Position numbers and translations under genes: made by a program. From Steinernema hermaphroditum (Eukaryota; Nematoda; Chromadorea; Rhabditida; Steinernematidae), in the NCBI GenBank assembly GCA_030435675.1, contig CM059624.1:7030769-7094768 (forward strand): 64,000 nucleotides of DNA. Reading direction: 5' to 3'. The notes beneath the pieces were generated by a model. It ran no database searches. It saw nothing but the letters and a program-made list of their open reading frames with translations, and was not told the origin of the DNA. Positions 12,288 through 22,415 of the stretch are shown here, piece by piece; the stretch's first letter is position 1; the number at the start of each line of letters is the position of its first letter.

Positions 12288-13332
12288 TTACTTCTTCTTT
12301 TTTCCTTCGGACTTAGGCGAAGCTGCCGCTTGCTTCTTCGCGTCCTTATCACCCTTGCGGTTTCTGGCTCCTTCTTCTGAGGATGATCCTTCTGAATGAC
12401 ACAGTTATAAATGGATGCAAAGATGGAAAGGCCACATTACCATCTTGAGAAGCTTGGGTGCTGCTGTCCTTCTCCTTCTCAACCTTTTCCTTCTTGGCTC
12501 CCTTCTTCTGATCTTTCTTAGGAGTGGGGATAGCTCCAGTGGGGAAGACGTTATCGATGATCATGACAATAAACTAGAAGAAGCTGGTGAGAAGGGGAGC
12601 CTTACAGGTTAAACATACGAATCCAAGGACACATCCAAGAGCGAGAGTGATACCAGCGAAGATAGCATAAGAGGCCCAGGAAGGAACTCCAACGTTTTCA
12701 ACCAAATGGTTGTGAAGATCGCGAACGGCCATGGAGAGCTTGAAAAAGACAGCCACGACTCCCATCCTGAAGCAACAACCACATTATGCACCATTGTGGA
12801 TATGAACTCACTGAGCGCTGTTGGGGTGCTTGTAGGAGGGGACAGGCTCAATAAGCGACCATTTCTTCTCTTCAACGAAGGCAATGAATTCGTTCTTGTC
12901 ACGAGGTCCAGAGTAGAATCGGAAAACGCCATCCTTAACGCTAAAGTAAAGAAATTCAGTTTTTTCGTCATAATGCCAACTGCTCACTGATAGATGGTGG
13001 GGAGAGCGGTAACAAGAAAACGTCCAGAAAGGCCGGGGTTGATGGTGACATCGACTTCGGCAACCTTGATTCCAATTTCAGAGGAGATGTCGGCAAACGC
13101 ATTCCAGGCCTTCTGCAAATCCTTGCACGCGGGACACCAAGGGGCATGGCTAAATGGTCATAAATTATTACCACACCAATATATAACCAGAAAGTGCATA
13201 CAATTCAACCATCCATTCTCCCTTCAGCAACTGTGTCCAGCTCTCTTCGTTCAGGCTAATGAGGCGCTTCGATTTCGCACCATCGACGGAAACGGTGACT
13301 GCGAGGAGTAGCAATATGAAGACGGACTTCAT
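12288..13332 (-). CDS. dpy-11: ER thioredoxin-related transmembrane protein, TMX1/DPY-11 type
   Basis: Membrane-bound thioredoxin of the secretory pathway; C. elegans DPY-11 acts in hypodermis and affects cuticle shape. A signal peptide (MKSVFILLLLAVTVSVDG) is followed by a thioredoxin fold with the active site APWCPACKDLQ (CPAC, as in human TMX1), a downstream cis-proline region (ALPTIY), then a TM helix (YAIFAGITLALGCVLGF) and a Lys-rich cytosolic tail ending KKKK. The lysines at -3 and -4 fit a KKxx ER-retrieval signal. Five exons can be joined with introns of about 43-60 nt. The ATG follows directly on a CCATTCCAG, a likely trans-splice acceptor. Confidence 0.92.
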
Positions 13333-14822
13333 CTGGAATGGGTAAAATTAGAAACTCAATACGGTTGAGAGGTGTGATCGCACACGCCGAAAAACACGAT
13401 CAGCCCGCCAATCCTCCACAAATCCACCTTGCTGCAACACCATAATTGAGTTGACCTGCGCACATTGCCGTCCATCATTCGAGATAGAGGCTGAAGAGTG
13501 CCTGTTGGGGCGTTCACCATTCTTTTCCTAAAGAAGGTCAGAGCTCGCGTCCACCGCCACGTCAGCAAGTTTCGGCGAAGACTCCCGCTATCCTTTTCGC
13601 CTGCCGTACCAAACTAAAGGTGCACGCTGGCAAGAACCGCGCGATAACGACGGTTCCGAGAGGTGCGCAAGCAAAAAGTTTACGCGGCGACGGCAGACGT
13701 GTGTGGACGAGAATGTGAGACGAGGGATGTCGGAATTGGATGGGCAAAGGCGAAACGGGCGCGATCATACTCCCGAAAATCAATCACCCCAATTTTCGAC
13801 ACAAAAACAATACCGATATCTCACGCAGCCTTATTTCGCTCGCCGCGAATCGCGCCTCGAATCACAACAAACCACTAACGTGGTAAACAAAATCATTCGA
13901 CGACAAGGAAACAAATCATAAACGCAATCATTTCATCAAAAGAGATTCATAATGCCATCTGTAAACTTCTGTTCCATGGTGACACAACGGAAACCGCTTG
14001 ACGTCGGCGTACGGAGAGGGAAAGAGCCATCGACGGAAGGCAGATCTGATGAGCTTGGAAGAGATGACAGGAAATTGTGGCATTCCTTAGAGAAGGGACA
14101 TCCGGTGGAAGCATGAAAAACAGATTTAAAAATAACTCGTTTTCGCGTTGAAATATTACAACGACGATAAACTTCGAAGGGTCGTTTAAACGCCTTTTTG
14201 CAGGATTCTCGTTCTGTTTTAATAAAAACAATTTGTGCTGTGCCCGAATTCTGAGATTCCTTCAAATATTAAGCCACCCCACAGTACACGCCTACAGAGC
14301 GATAAGATCTGAGTCCTTATCCGCGCAAACAGAGAGGAAATCGAGATCAGAGCAGATGCGACAAATTAAGACACAACTCCGACAACTGTGTGCAAGAGGA
14401 GAGACTGTAGACTGTCTGCACGGTCTTCTGTCTGCGAGACGCCGCTTTTCGCGCCGAAACATTTGAATATTTCAAAGGGACGAACGTGAAAGTTCGCCCT
14501 CCTTCCGTTTCGGATTTTGAAGGTGCCGATCAATCCGATTAGTGTTGCTCCCGTACACCAATGGACGCCTCTTCTCTTCCATCCTTCGACGTCTCCTGGA
14601 AGCAGCTTCAACGTCCTTTACAAGGTATGTTAACCACATTTCAACGGATCTGTCTTTTAAAGTACCAAAAAACTAAGCAGACGCTCCGAGCGCTGATACA
14701 TGGACCGAAACGGTCAATGTTCAGCTGATTAGCACGATCTTTGTAGCCGTCCAACAGTTGTCGTTTGTTTCATAATCGCCCGATCATGGTGCCATCGTAC
14801 TCACAGCGTGTTTTAGCCCGTC
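13333..14822. other. Divergent intergenic region, 1.5 kb
   Basis: Shared upstream region of the TMX1 (-) and TANGO2 (+) genes. A short frame starting at 14562 (MDASSLPSFDVSW) ends at a GTATGT donor. It could be a non-coding or alternative leader exon, but it does not join in frame to the TANGO2 start. No other gene is supported. Confidence 0.4.
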
Positions 14823-15906
14823 ATGTGCGTCACCTTCGTGTACTTCTGTGCAGAAGGCGAGGATTCCCCGTTTAAACTGGTCGTCATCAATAACCGCGAC
14901 GAACAGCTCGACAGGCCGACCTCCACTCTTGCCTGGGAGAATGCGATACTCGCAGGTTAGTGCGACGTGGCTATCAAGAGATTGAGGTTTTTGCAGGTCG
15001 TGATGAGAAGGACCCCGCCAGAGGAACGTGGTTAGGTGTGAACAAGCGGGGAGATGTTGGAAATCTGCTCTCGATTACACAGAAGGCCGCACAGTTGAAT
15101 GCGAACGCGCAGAGTAGAGGCGAGTTGACGCTTTTTGTTGCATAAGAGGTATTAATACATGTTTTCTAGGAACCATTCCCTCAGAGTTTCTGAACAGTTC
15201 GCAGACGGCCTACGACTTTTGCTCTGCACAGTCCAAGAAGGCAACACAGTTCAATGGTTTCCAATTTCTTGGACTAAACCGGTACCCTCGTGTTTTCATT
15301 CACTGCCTCTAACGACCACACGTTCCAGGAACGAAAAAGGGTTATACGAACTCTGTTCGCTCACGAACTTGCTCGTGGATGCTGTGAAACCTACGCAGTG
15401 GCCAGCGGGAGCCTATGGGTTCGGCAACAGTCCCCGTACTTCGTCATTCCGGAAAGTTCTCCGCGGAGAAGAGCTTTTCAAATCGGCTCTAGATATTATT
15501 CTGCAGCAGAAGCTGGAGCCGAAAGAGGCAATTCCCGTGCTGCTTGACGTGTTGACCGATACCCAAAAGTAGGATGCTGTAAGCGTTTTCGTAGAAGACG
15601 AAGTACTTTCAGATGCTGCCCTGACGAACAGCTCGCCTTCCAAACGGGTCATCCGGAGAGCGTCTACGCATTTTTCACCTCGGTCTTCGTGACTAGTGGG
15701 CATCGCTACGGAACACGGTAATTGAACTTTGACTTGGACGGAACACATGTATATGTGGGTAATTTAGGTCACACAGCATCTTTATCGTTGACAAGAATGA
15801 CAACGCGACCTTCTACGAGAAGCGAATGACGTCGACTACGAAAGAAGGGACTCAGGGTGACTGGAGCGAAAGCACCGAGACGTTCTCACTTAATCCTGTG
15901 TTCTAA
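14823..15906 (+). CDS. TANGO2 / NRDE-family protein
   Basis: Homologue of TANGO2, linked to heme and lipid handling; C. elegans relatives are HRG-9/HRG-10. The ATG follows TTTTAG by five bases. The N-terminus MCVTFVYF leads to KLVVINNRDEQLDRPT, the NRDE motif with its N-terminal Cys. Then come GRDEKDPARGTWLGVNKRG (the GTWLG block) and LLSITQ. Later exons give GAYGFGNSP and WRKV-like FRKVLRGEELF, then a C-terminus with GHRYGTR, FIVDKND and FYEKRMTS, ending SLNPVF. Family members are about 270-290 residues and this chain fits. Introns are short (about 45 nt). The junctions near 15140-15175 and 15290-15330 are inferred. Confidence 0.92.
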
Positions 15907-16429
15907 CATCTTTTTATAATTATAAGGTTATAAACGCGGCTGCGCGCGAATTCGCGCCCTCCAGGTACTAAAAGCCAACTAGCCCATAGCCCTGCGGGCG
16001 GCAAGATTGGCGCTCCTGTATCTGGCTGAAATGGGCCAAAAACCGTAAAGTTTCAGGAAACTCGAACCGACATCTCTGCTGGTTACAAAATAGGCAAAAA
16101 AGCCACTGAACAACTGCAAAAAAAACTCAAAGCCTAGCATCACCAGAGACATAGTGGAAGTAGAGTGCCACCATCTCGACTGTCTGTGTGGCTCATTGCG
16201 AACGTTCTCTGTTTGTAAGCGGGCGGTGTCGGTTCGGTTCCCCTCGGGGTCCTTATTTTGTGTGGGTGTTTTCTCCGTGCGCACGGAAAAACACACACAC
16301 ACACACACAGATCAACGGACCCGTCGGTTCTCCGTTTATATATAGGGGATAACAAGTGTAGAGAACAGCACCATCTCGAGAGAAGTACTCGCCTGGGTTA
16401 GTCGTAAAGTTTCAGGAGGGGAGCTGCGC
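15907..16429. other. Intergenic with microsatellite and TATA-like box
   Basis: About 520 bp downstream of TANGO2. It holds a 14-bp perfect palindrome TCCGTGCGCACGGA (16274-16287), an AC microsatellite and a TATATATA run (16337-16344). The last could mark a promoter for the next plus-strand gene. No coding frame is supported. Confidence 0.45.
16291..16309. repeat. AC dinucleotide microsatellite
   Basis: About nine to ten AC units, directly after a palindrome and an A run. Confidence 0.9.
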
Positions 16430-16774
16430 TTGGCGCTTATTCGACCGCCTGCGATTCTTCAGAAGAATCTAGAGACGTTTGAGTGGACACTTCTGGAGTA
16501 TCAACAGAAATTCTTCCCCTTCTTGGACATAAGACCGCTCAGATGCATTCAGGAAGACTACGGTTTCTCCGGTCCTGCGGTTTTGGGCTCGTTGTTGGAA
16601 CTGACAATGTCATTTACTTCCCCGTGGGCGACTTTCAGTGGTTGCCGCTGGCGACGAAAAGGGAGGCGCGCCTAGAGACGTTCGAGTGGATCCGTCTGTC
16701 GCGAAGAGCCTCGTTTAATGGCCATAACACAATATTTGATAGCTTCTAGGCGACATCAGTGCGCCCCAGACGGC

Positions 16775-17953
16775 ATGCTCTGCAGCTTGCTCCTTTCTCT
16801 GCTCTTCGGGGTGACTTTCCCCTTTAGCGCCCAGATGACGATCGCTTTCAGCTCTTCGTGGGAGCAGATGATCTCTACTTCCACTACACTCGCATCCAGA
16901 ATGCAATCGCCGCAATTGATATGACAGGGATGCTAGCAGATGACGTTCAGGCATGCGCCAGGGAAGCCTTCAAAACACAAGCGGTCGGCTTCAGCACCAC
17001 CTTGGGTCAGAAGGGAGCGAATGGTCAAATCCACTGCAACTTCGTCATTCAAGCGAAAGGATTTGAGGCGAGAAGGGATAATCAGTCCGCTTTCTATCTG
17101 CTCGATCTGAGATCAAACAAAGAACAGTGTGAGAAACACACTGAAAATGGTAACTTCTTGCCTCTAAGGATTACGGTAGATGTGTTCAGTGTACGAGCTC
17201 CTACAAGAAGCATCAAGATGTCCAGCGGAGAGAAACGACTGTCGAGAGCTCGCCGATTTGGTGGGTTTCAATGAGTTCTGAACCGAAAAAAAAGAAAGAA
17301 GAAGGTCTATTTTAGAAGGAACGCTGTGAATCCACTGACGTCGAAGTGGACGAGCACTCTTGCACACGTGAGTGTAAAGCAGTTTAACTGTACCGTTGTG
17401 TGCTTTCCAGCGAAGTCGCCAGAAAGGGTACTCCCTCCACGTGTCCCGGGTGGGTTCCAATACACAAAGAGCTTCGGGAAGGACATCGGGGTCTTCAAGC
17501 TGAACGACAAAGGCGACAAAACTGAGAAAGGTATCCTTAAACAGTGCCAACAGCACGGCAATTCATGGCCGATTACCATTGAAAACGAGCGGCAAAACGA
17601 CGATTTGGGTAAGGGCACATCCTCTCCTTGGGCAATCCTTCCGTTCAGTTGGGCTAATCAACGAAAAGGAAGGAGCCATCATCAGTTACCGGATTACAAA
17701 ACAGCAGGGACGAAAAAGGAGGGGCCTTCTGGTGTCTCGCGCCAACTCATGGCCTCCATCCGTTAACGCCTATCGTTCCGTTTCCGAATTGGCGTCCTTA
17801 TCAAATACTGATAGACAAGAAGAAACTTTGGTGGCCGTTATCAATTGGCCGGGGAACAAAGGGGACTGGGTGAAAGTTTCTGCAGAACGTGCCTACACGC
17901 CTTATGTTGGCAACATCGCCTGTATGATGGATCCCGAACGGCTAGGACTGTGA
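16775..17953 (+). CDS. Unrecognised protein, possibly secreted; 5' end unresolved
   Basis: I do not recognise the family. The solid part starts in the frame giving FVGADDLYFHYTRIQNA at about 16852 and continues through IHCNFVIQAKGF and LLDLRSNKEQC. Spliced exons then give VYELLQEASRCPAERNDC, KERCESTDVEVDEHSC, GGFQYTKSFGKDIG, INEKEGAIISYRI and a C-terminus ending MMDPERLGL. The junctions use GT/TTTCAG-type sites and agree in phase, which supports a real gene. Repeated cysteines suggest an extracellular protein. A signal-peptide-like MLCSLLLSLLFGVTFPFSA begins at 16775 but is in another frame from the next block; no clean junction was found. Exons from 16465 may also belong to it. Confidence 0.5.
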
Positions 17954-18555
17954 TTGACAATACTAATCGATATTCGATTCAAGATTGACTTCCGCCGTAT
18001 CTCTCTCTTGTCTCTGTAAGGGACAACGTTTGTGCACTGTCTTGAAAGAATGAATTGAGTTAAACATATCTGTTCCACGCAGAGTCGGACTTTGGGGTGT
18101 ATTGGAAGGGTCTCGCCAGAACGGCACTACCGTACCTATGTTTCTGTTTGAGGTGACGATTTAGTCTCCGAAACCCCGCCTGTTTCCACGTGCTCTTTCT
18201 GTGGACCGTCAAAAGATCGTTCAAGTTGGGTTTATTGTTACTTTCAGAATTCCAGATTTGCTTCAGCGGGAGAACTAGGAAGGGAAGATCTTACAGTGTG
18301 ACTCATGGATTGAGCTGGAGCTCCGCTTGGTTCGCAGCCGTCGGCCCGAACGCGCCAGCTCACGGCCAAGTGAGTCAGCGGACTCCTTCGTGTGTTTGGA
18401 GTCGGAGCCGGGGATGATGAGCTGTTCCTCTCCATTTGCCGTTTATTACTATAGTCCACCGGTTTACGGTATTTTGAGTCGCCCTTCACTTTCGAAAAGG
18501 TTGCCTCTTCACGGGTCTTTGTTCCGGAAAAAGCGCCCCCTGTTCTTCTCTGGCA
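17954..18555. other. Intergenic, about 600 bp
   Basis: Holds the 3' flank of the preceding gene and upstream sequence of the small membrane protein gene. Two TACCGTA/TACGGTA elements lie at about 18127 and 18464, and a TGAGTCA site near 18370. No gene is supported. Confidence 0.45.
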
Positions 18556-19117
18556 ATGGCCGCGGCGCCTGTGCTACAAGTGGCCGTCAACGCAGAATCC
18601 GTCGTTAACGAAACCGTCGAATTCCTTCAGTCGGCGCGGGTCGAGATGAAAGCCATCACGAAGATACTCAGGCAGCGCATGAATAAGACCATGGATGAGG
18701 TGAGTCAGTCAGGTCGGTACAATATACCTTCATGGCGATATTTTCAACGGGATAACTCAAAGTAACGGCAGTCGTTTCCTCGGGCGATCGCCAATCGCCA
18801 CTCTCATTGTCAAAACTCCTGGAATGCCTATCTTTCAGGTGGACTCCGATGTCGCCGAGATCCTAAGGAACGTCGTGGCGATCACGGGGCATGTCTCCCG
18901 TCTCACGGACACCTTCTCACAGCCCGCCTTCGCCCTCATCATCATCGTAGTCGTGGTCGTCTTCCTCGTCCTCCTCGCCGTCTTCATGCTGCTCCGCACG
19001 TGTCGGGAATGCTCCAAACCCCCGCTCCAGCTCCGACTCCGATGCAGAAAGAAGAAGGGCCACGAATCGCTCCCGACGACGCGACCGCGCGATTCTTTTC
19101 GCGCCTCTGTGGTGTGA
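18556..19117 (+). CDS. Small single-pass membrane protein, unknown family
   Basis: Two exons give a protein of about 140 residues. Exon 1 (18556-18699) encodes MAAAPVLQVAVNAESVVNE and an amphipathic helix ending NKTMDE. A GTGAGT donor and CTTTCAG acceptor (about 18838) join it to DSDVAEILRNVVAITGHVS, a strong TM helix (FALIIIVVVVVFLVLLAVF), then a Cys/Arg/Lys-rich cytosolic tail (TCRECSKPP, RCRKKKGHE). The stop is at 19115. The stop-to-start distance to the following kinase gene is only 113 bp, typical of nematode operons, which suggests co-transcription. No known domain is recognised. Confidence 0.7.
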
Positions 19118-19230
19118 AAAGCAGATCTGCGCTCCGCATCTACTAGACTAGTCCTCCGCACCCGAATCTGTGGGAGTTACCCGTGTCCGCTAGTCTTCCT
19201 GTCCTGTCCGATTTTGCGATAAAGAGATAA

Positions 19231-22200
19231 ATGAGTAGTCCTTTCTTCGGGCGATCGCGGAACGCCCTCCAGACGAAGGTCGACGACTTCTACTTGCCGA
19301 TTTCGCTGAAGTACGCCAACTGGAATGTCGAGATCATTGCTAAAGGTGAGCAGAGAGAAGGTCCATCTGGTCCTCGCCGACGCCGACTTTCATTCTACCT
19401 CTAATTTTCACTTTTTTTCTTAAAACAAAACATTATTTCCCGTTCTATGCCTCTTCCGTCCACCCTCAGAGCTCTCTTTAGGAACATTCGGCTTGGTGCG
19501 GCTGGCTACGAGCAAATACGGCGAGAAGGTCGCCATCAAGACGGTCCAGAAGGAGCGAGCGACGAGCAGCAGCTCCGCGATCTCTGAGGTAGGACGACCA
19601 GAAGGTCGGACTGACTCTGCTTGATTTCCAGCACGACATCCTCAAACAGCTCGGGCAACACAAGAACGTCGTCGAACTCCTCGGGTGCAATATTCTCCAA
19701 GAAGGGACGATCGTGGAACTGTGCCTCGAGTACATCCCCTACGACATCTTCGTTCTCAACCGTAGGTTTTATTCAACTTCCTACACGAAAACGAGTCCGT
19801 AGAGGGTGAACGTGAAGATTCTTTTCTCATCGAGACTCGGCGCTTCCGAAGTGAACTGTCTACGGAGAGATTCCTTCACTTTGTAGGCGCCATTTGAGAG
19901 TTTTCCGATGAGTTCCAAGATGGAGTTGTTGGTGCTTGGAGGACTGAAGAAGAGAGAGCGGTGCGATTTGAGGTTAGGCACCGCTCTGATGGTAGAGAGG
20001 ACCAGGCCGAACGCGATTTCCTAGGGACAAGGGTCGTTCTTTGATAGGCTAGTGGCGCTCACCTCGTTGTCCGCAAATATCGGGGAGAACATGAGCTGTT
20101 CTCCACGGCCGTTTCGAAGAGAAGCGTAGCCGACCACGTCCCCTGTGGACTTCTCCACCGCTACCTAAAGTATCTCAAGGATGTTTCACTTCTTTAAAAA
20201 ACGGACTGTTCACGATGGAAACGGAACAAAATACCGTCTCCCACGGCTCACCTTCGAGTAGTTGTCCGCTCGACGAATCCAAGTGGGCACATACTTGGTG
20301 CGGTCGAATTTTACGATTTTCCGATCGAACTCCAAGATCTTCTCGTCGAGCACTTCGGAAACGTCCAAAACCTCGATGCCCTTCTTGTCCAGACCCTCTG
20401 TGTAGCGCTTCGACTCGACTTCCAGCACTTCCAGGTCCATCGTATCCATCGGGATCAAGTAGGACTCGTACTCGAATTCGCAGTACTTGTCGAAACCGTG
20501 TCTTTTGTCGTACTTCGCACTCATGTCGATGACGGCAACGATGGTCATGTTCTTCTTCGCCTCCCTCTTGGGGCGAATGACCGATTCGAAGAGTTTCGAG
20601 CCGATGCCTAGACTACGGTAGTCGGGGTGCACGAAGAAGCAGCCGATGCTTGAGAGTTCGTCTTGGCCGTCGAGAGACTTCGCAGTCGAGGAGGTGCAGA
20701 AGCCGACCACCTCCTTCGAGGCTAAGTACACTACTGGAAGAGGCTCGGGCAGAAGGACTTACATTTCGTTTTGGCGTAGTAAACGTTGGCTCCATCGGGA
20801 AAGGCGCTCTTCCACGCGGGCCAGTCGTTGTAGTTCAGGGCCCAATGGTCGTGGTTGTAACTCTGAAAATAGGAAATAAGTGAGCCAAGGGATGCAAACT
20901 CACGAGGTCTACGCAGAGGATCCAGTCGTCCTGCGAAGGATTGTCGAGAAATTCGATGTCTTCCATGCTGTGACAGATTGAAAAAGGCACCGAAAAGGTC
21001 ACTTTTATAAGATTCTTGACATCACTATTGCACAATCTCACAGTGACCCTTATCAATCGTAATCACGTGTGCGACATCGTTGCTGTACGTGGATATGGTA
21101 TGACGTCAGGAATAGCTCCATTGTGTTCAAGACATCAAAACACAGATGGTGCTCAGATGGTGCCTAGTATTCGCCTTGACCTAAAGTGCGCACAGAGAAC
21201 ACGCGGATTGTGACAGCCTCCTGAAATAATAATGGGCTGAGATGTCATCGCAGATCGGACTCTCCATCTTATAATGGCAGAAGGATAGCAATTTTGAATA
21301 GACGCACTCGTGTGTGGATCAACAGATGATTCCCGTGGATAAAGAATGACTTTTTATGGTTGCAGCGTACCTGAACTTCAGACACGCGCGCCACTTCTTC
21401 CGGCAACTGATCGAAGGCATCGAATTCATCCACTCCAAGCGGATCGCCCACCGCGACATCAAAGTGGAGAACTTACTTCTGACCAAAGACTGTGAGAGTC
21501 TTTCGCAATTACCGTAACCTAGCCCCCGTTGCAGTTCTCCTGAAGATCGCCGACTTCGGCTTCGCGACGAATTCGTACAAGAACGGGATACCGCGCAAGA
21601 TGGCGGGTTTCACAGGCACCAAGTGCTACATGCCCCCCGAGATGTACCTGGGGCCCTATCTGCTGCATCCCGTGGACATCTTCGCGTGCGGCATCGTTCT
21701 TATCGAGATGGTGAATGGAAAACCGCCCTGGGACGAGCCTTTCGAGAGGGACCTGAAGTTCCGAATGTGGGAGAACGGCAGCATCAAGCACTCCACGGAG
21801 TGGGAGGACATGCCAGACGACGTCATTCGTAGGTCCACGAGAGGTTAGGCAAGGCATAGTTCCCGGTTTCAGCTCTCCTCAAGTGGATCCTGCACCCAGA
21901 TCCGAAGAAGCGGGCCACCACGAAGGAGATCCGCGCCGATCCGTGGTACCAACACGGGTGCGCCTCGGTGGAGGAGTGGACGGGCCTCCGGAAGGCGCTT
22001 CGGACGATCGACGCCGAGGAGCGGAAGAACCGGAAGAAGGGTAAATTCAGAGGCCACGAGCTGGATCGGCCGCTGGAGAAGTAGGTCTTTCCCCGAGGCA
22101 CATTTCATCGTCTTCTAGGGAACGCGTGGACCGCGAGAAATCCTACAAACCCTACAACGAGCGGGTATTCCGGGAGATGAACAACGAGAATCGGCCTCCG

Positions 22201-22320
22201 AAGGCGCCGGTCCACAGTCCACGACCCCACCACGTCCACGCGCCCCTTATCGAGAAGCAGACGGTGCAGAGTCGCAGTAGTGCGCCTCGGGAGGGCGGCG
22301 GCGGCTGCTCGCTAATGTAA
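19231..22320 (+). CDS. CHK1-like Ser/Thr protein kinase with C-terminal CaaX box
   Basis: Complete kinase domain. The nucleotide loop is [12 protein letters not shown] (the first glycine of GxGxxG is Ser), the lysine is in KVAIKTVQ, the catalytic loop is [13 protein letters not shown] is present in IADFGFATN, and the APE equivalent is MPPEMYLGP, then [20 protein letters not shown]. Exons to about 19765 are separated from the rest (from about 21366) by a 1.6 kb intron; all other introns are about 40-60 nt. The overall pattern is closest to CHK1-like CAMK-group kinases. There is no KA1-type regulatory tail. The C-terminus is basic, then Gly-rich and ends CSLM, a textbook farnesylation CaaX box. 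It probably shares a transcript with the upstream membrane-protein gene. Confidence 0.85.
19781..20966 (-). CDS. GNAT-family N-acetyltransferase, nested antisense in a kinase intron
   Basis: Lies wholly within the 1.6 kb intron of the plus-strand kinase gene. The start [15 protein letters not shown] joins to [15 protein letters not shown]; later exons give [14 protein letters not shown], then [19 protein letters not shown], the GNAT acetyl-CoA loop (R/Q-x-x-G-x-G/A as RSLGIGS), then [16 protein letters not shown]. The C-terminal half ([27 protein letters not shown]) resembles the second domain common in nematode acetyltransferases of the YitH/HolE-like type. Length is about 330 residues. The substrate is unknown. 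Introns of about 45 nt and a consistent frame support expression rather than a relic. Confidence 0.82.
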
Positions 22321-22415
22321 ATCCGTTTATTATGACACAACACACCGTTTCTCTTTTTACAAATACTCAAATGTACATTTGTTGAAATAGGAAGGATAAG
22401 AAGGGCTAAAAGGGC

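Noticed and set aside
14562..14640. Upstream exon MDASSLPSFDVSW as the TANGO2 start
   Set aside because: Its GTATGT donor does not join in frame to MCVTFVYF, and the MCV start with N-terminal Cys fits the NRDE family.
16291..16309. CRISPR or satellite array
   Set aside because: A simple AC microsatellite only; there are no spaced direct repeats anywhere in the window.
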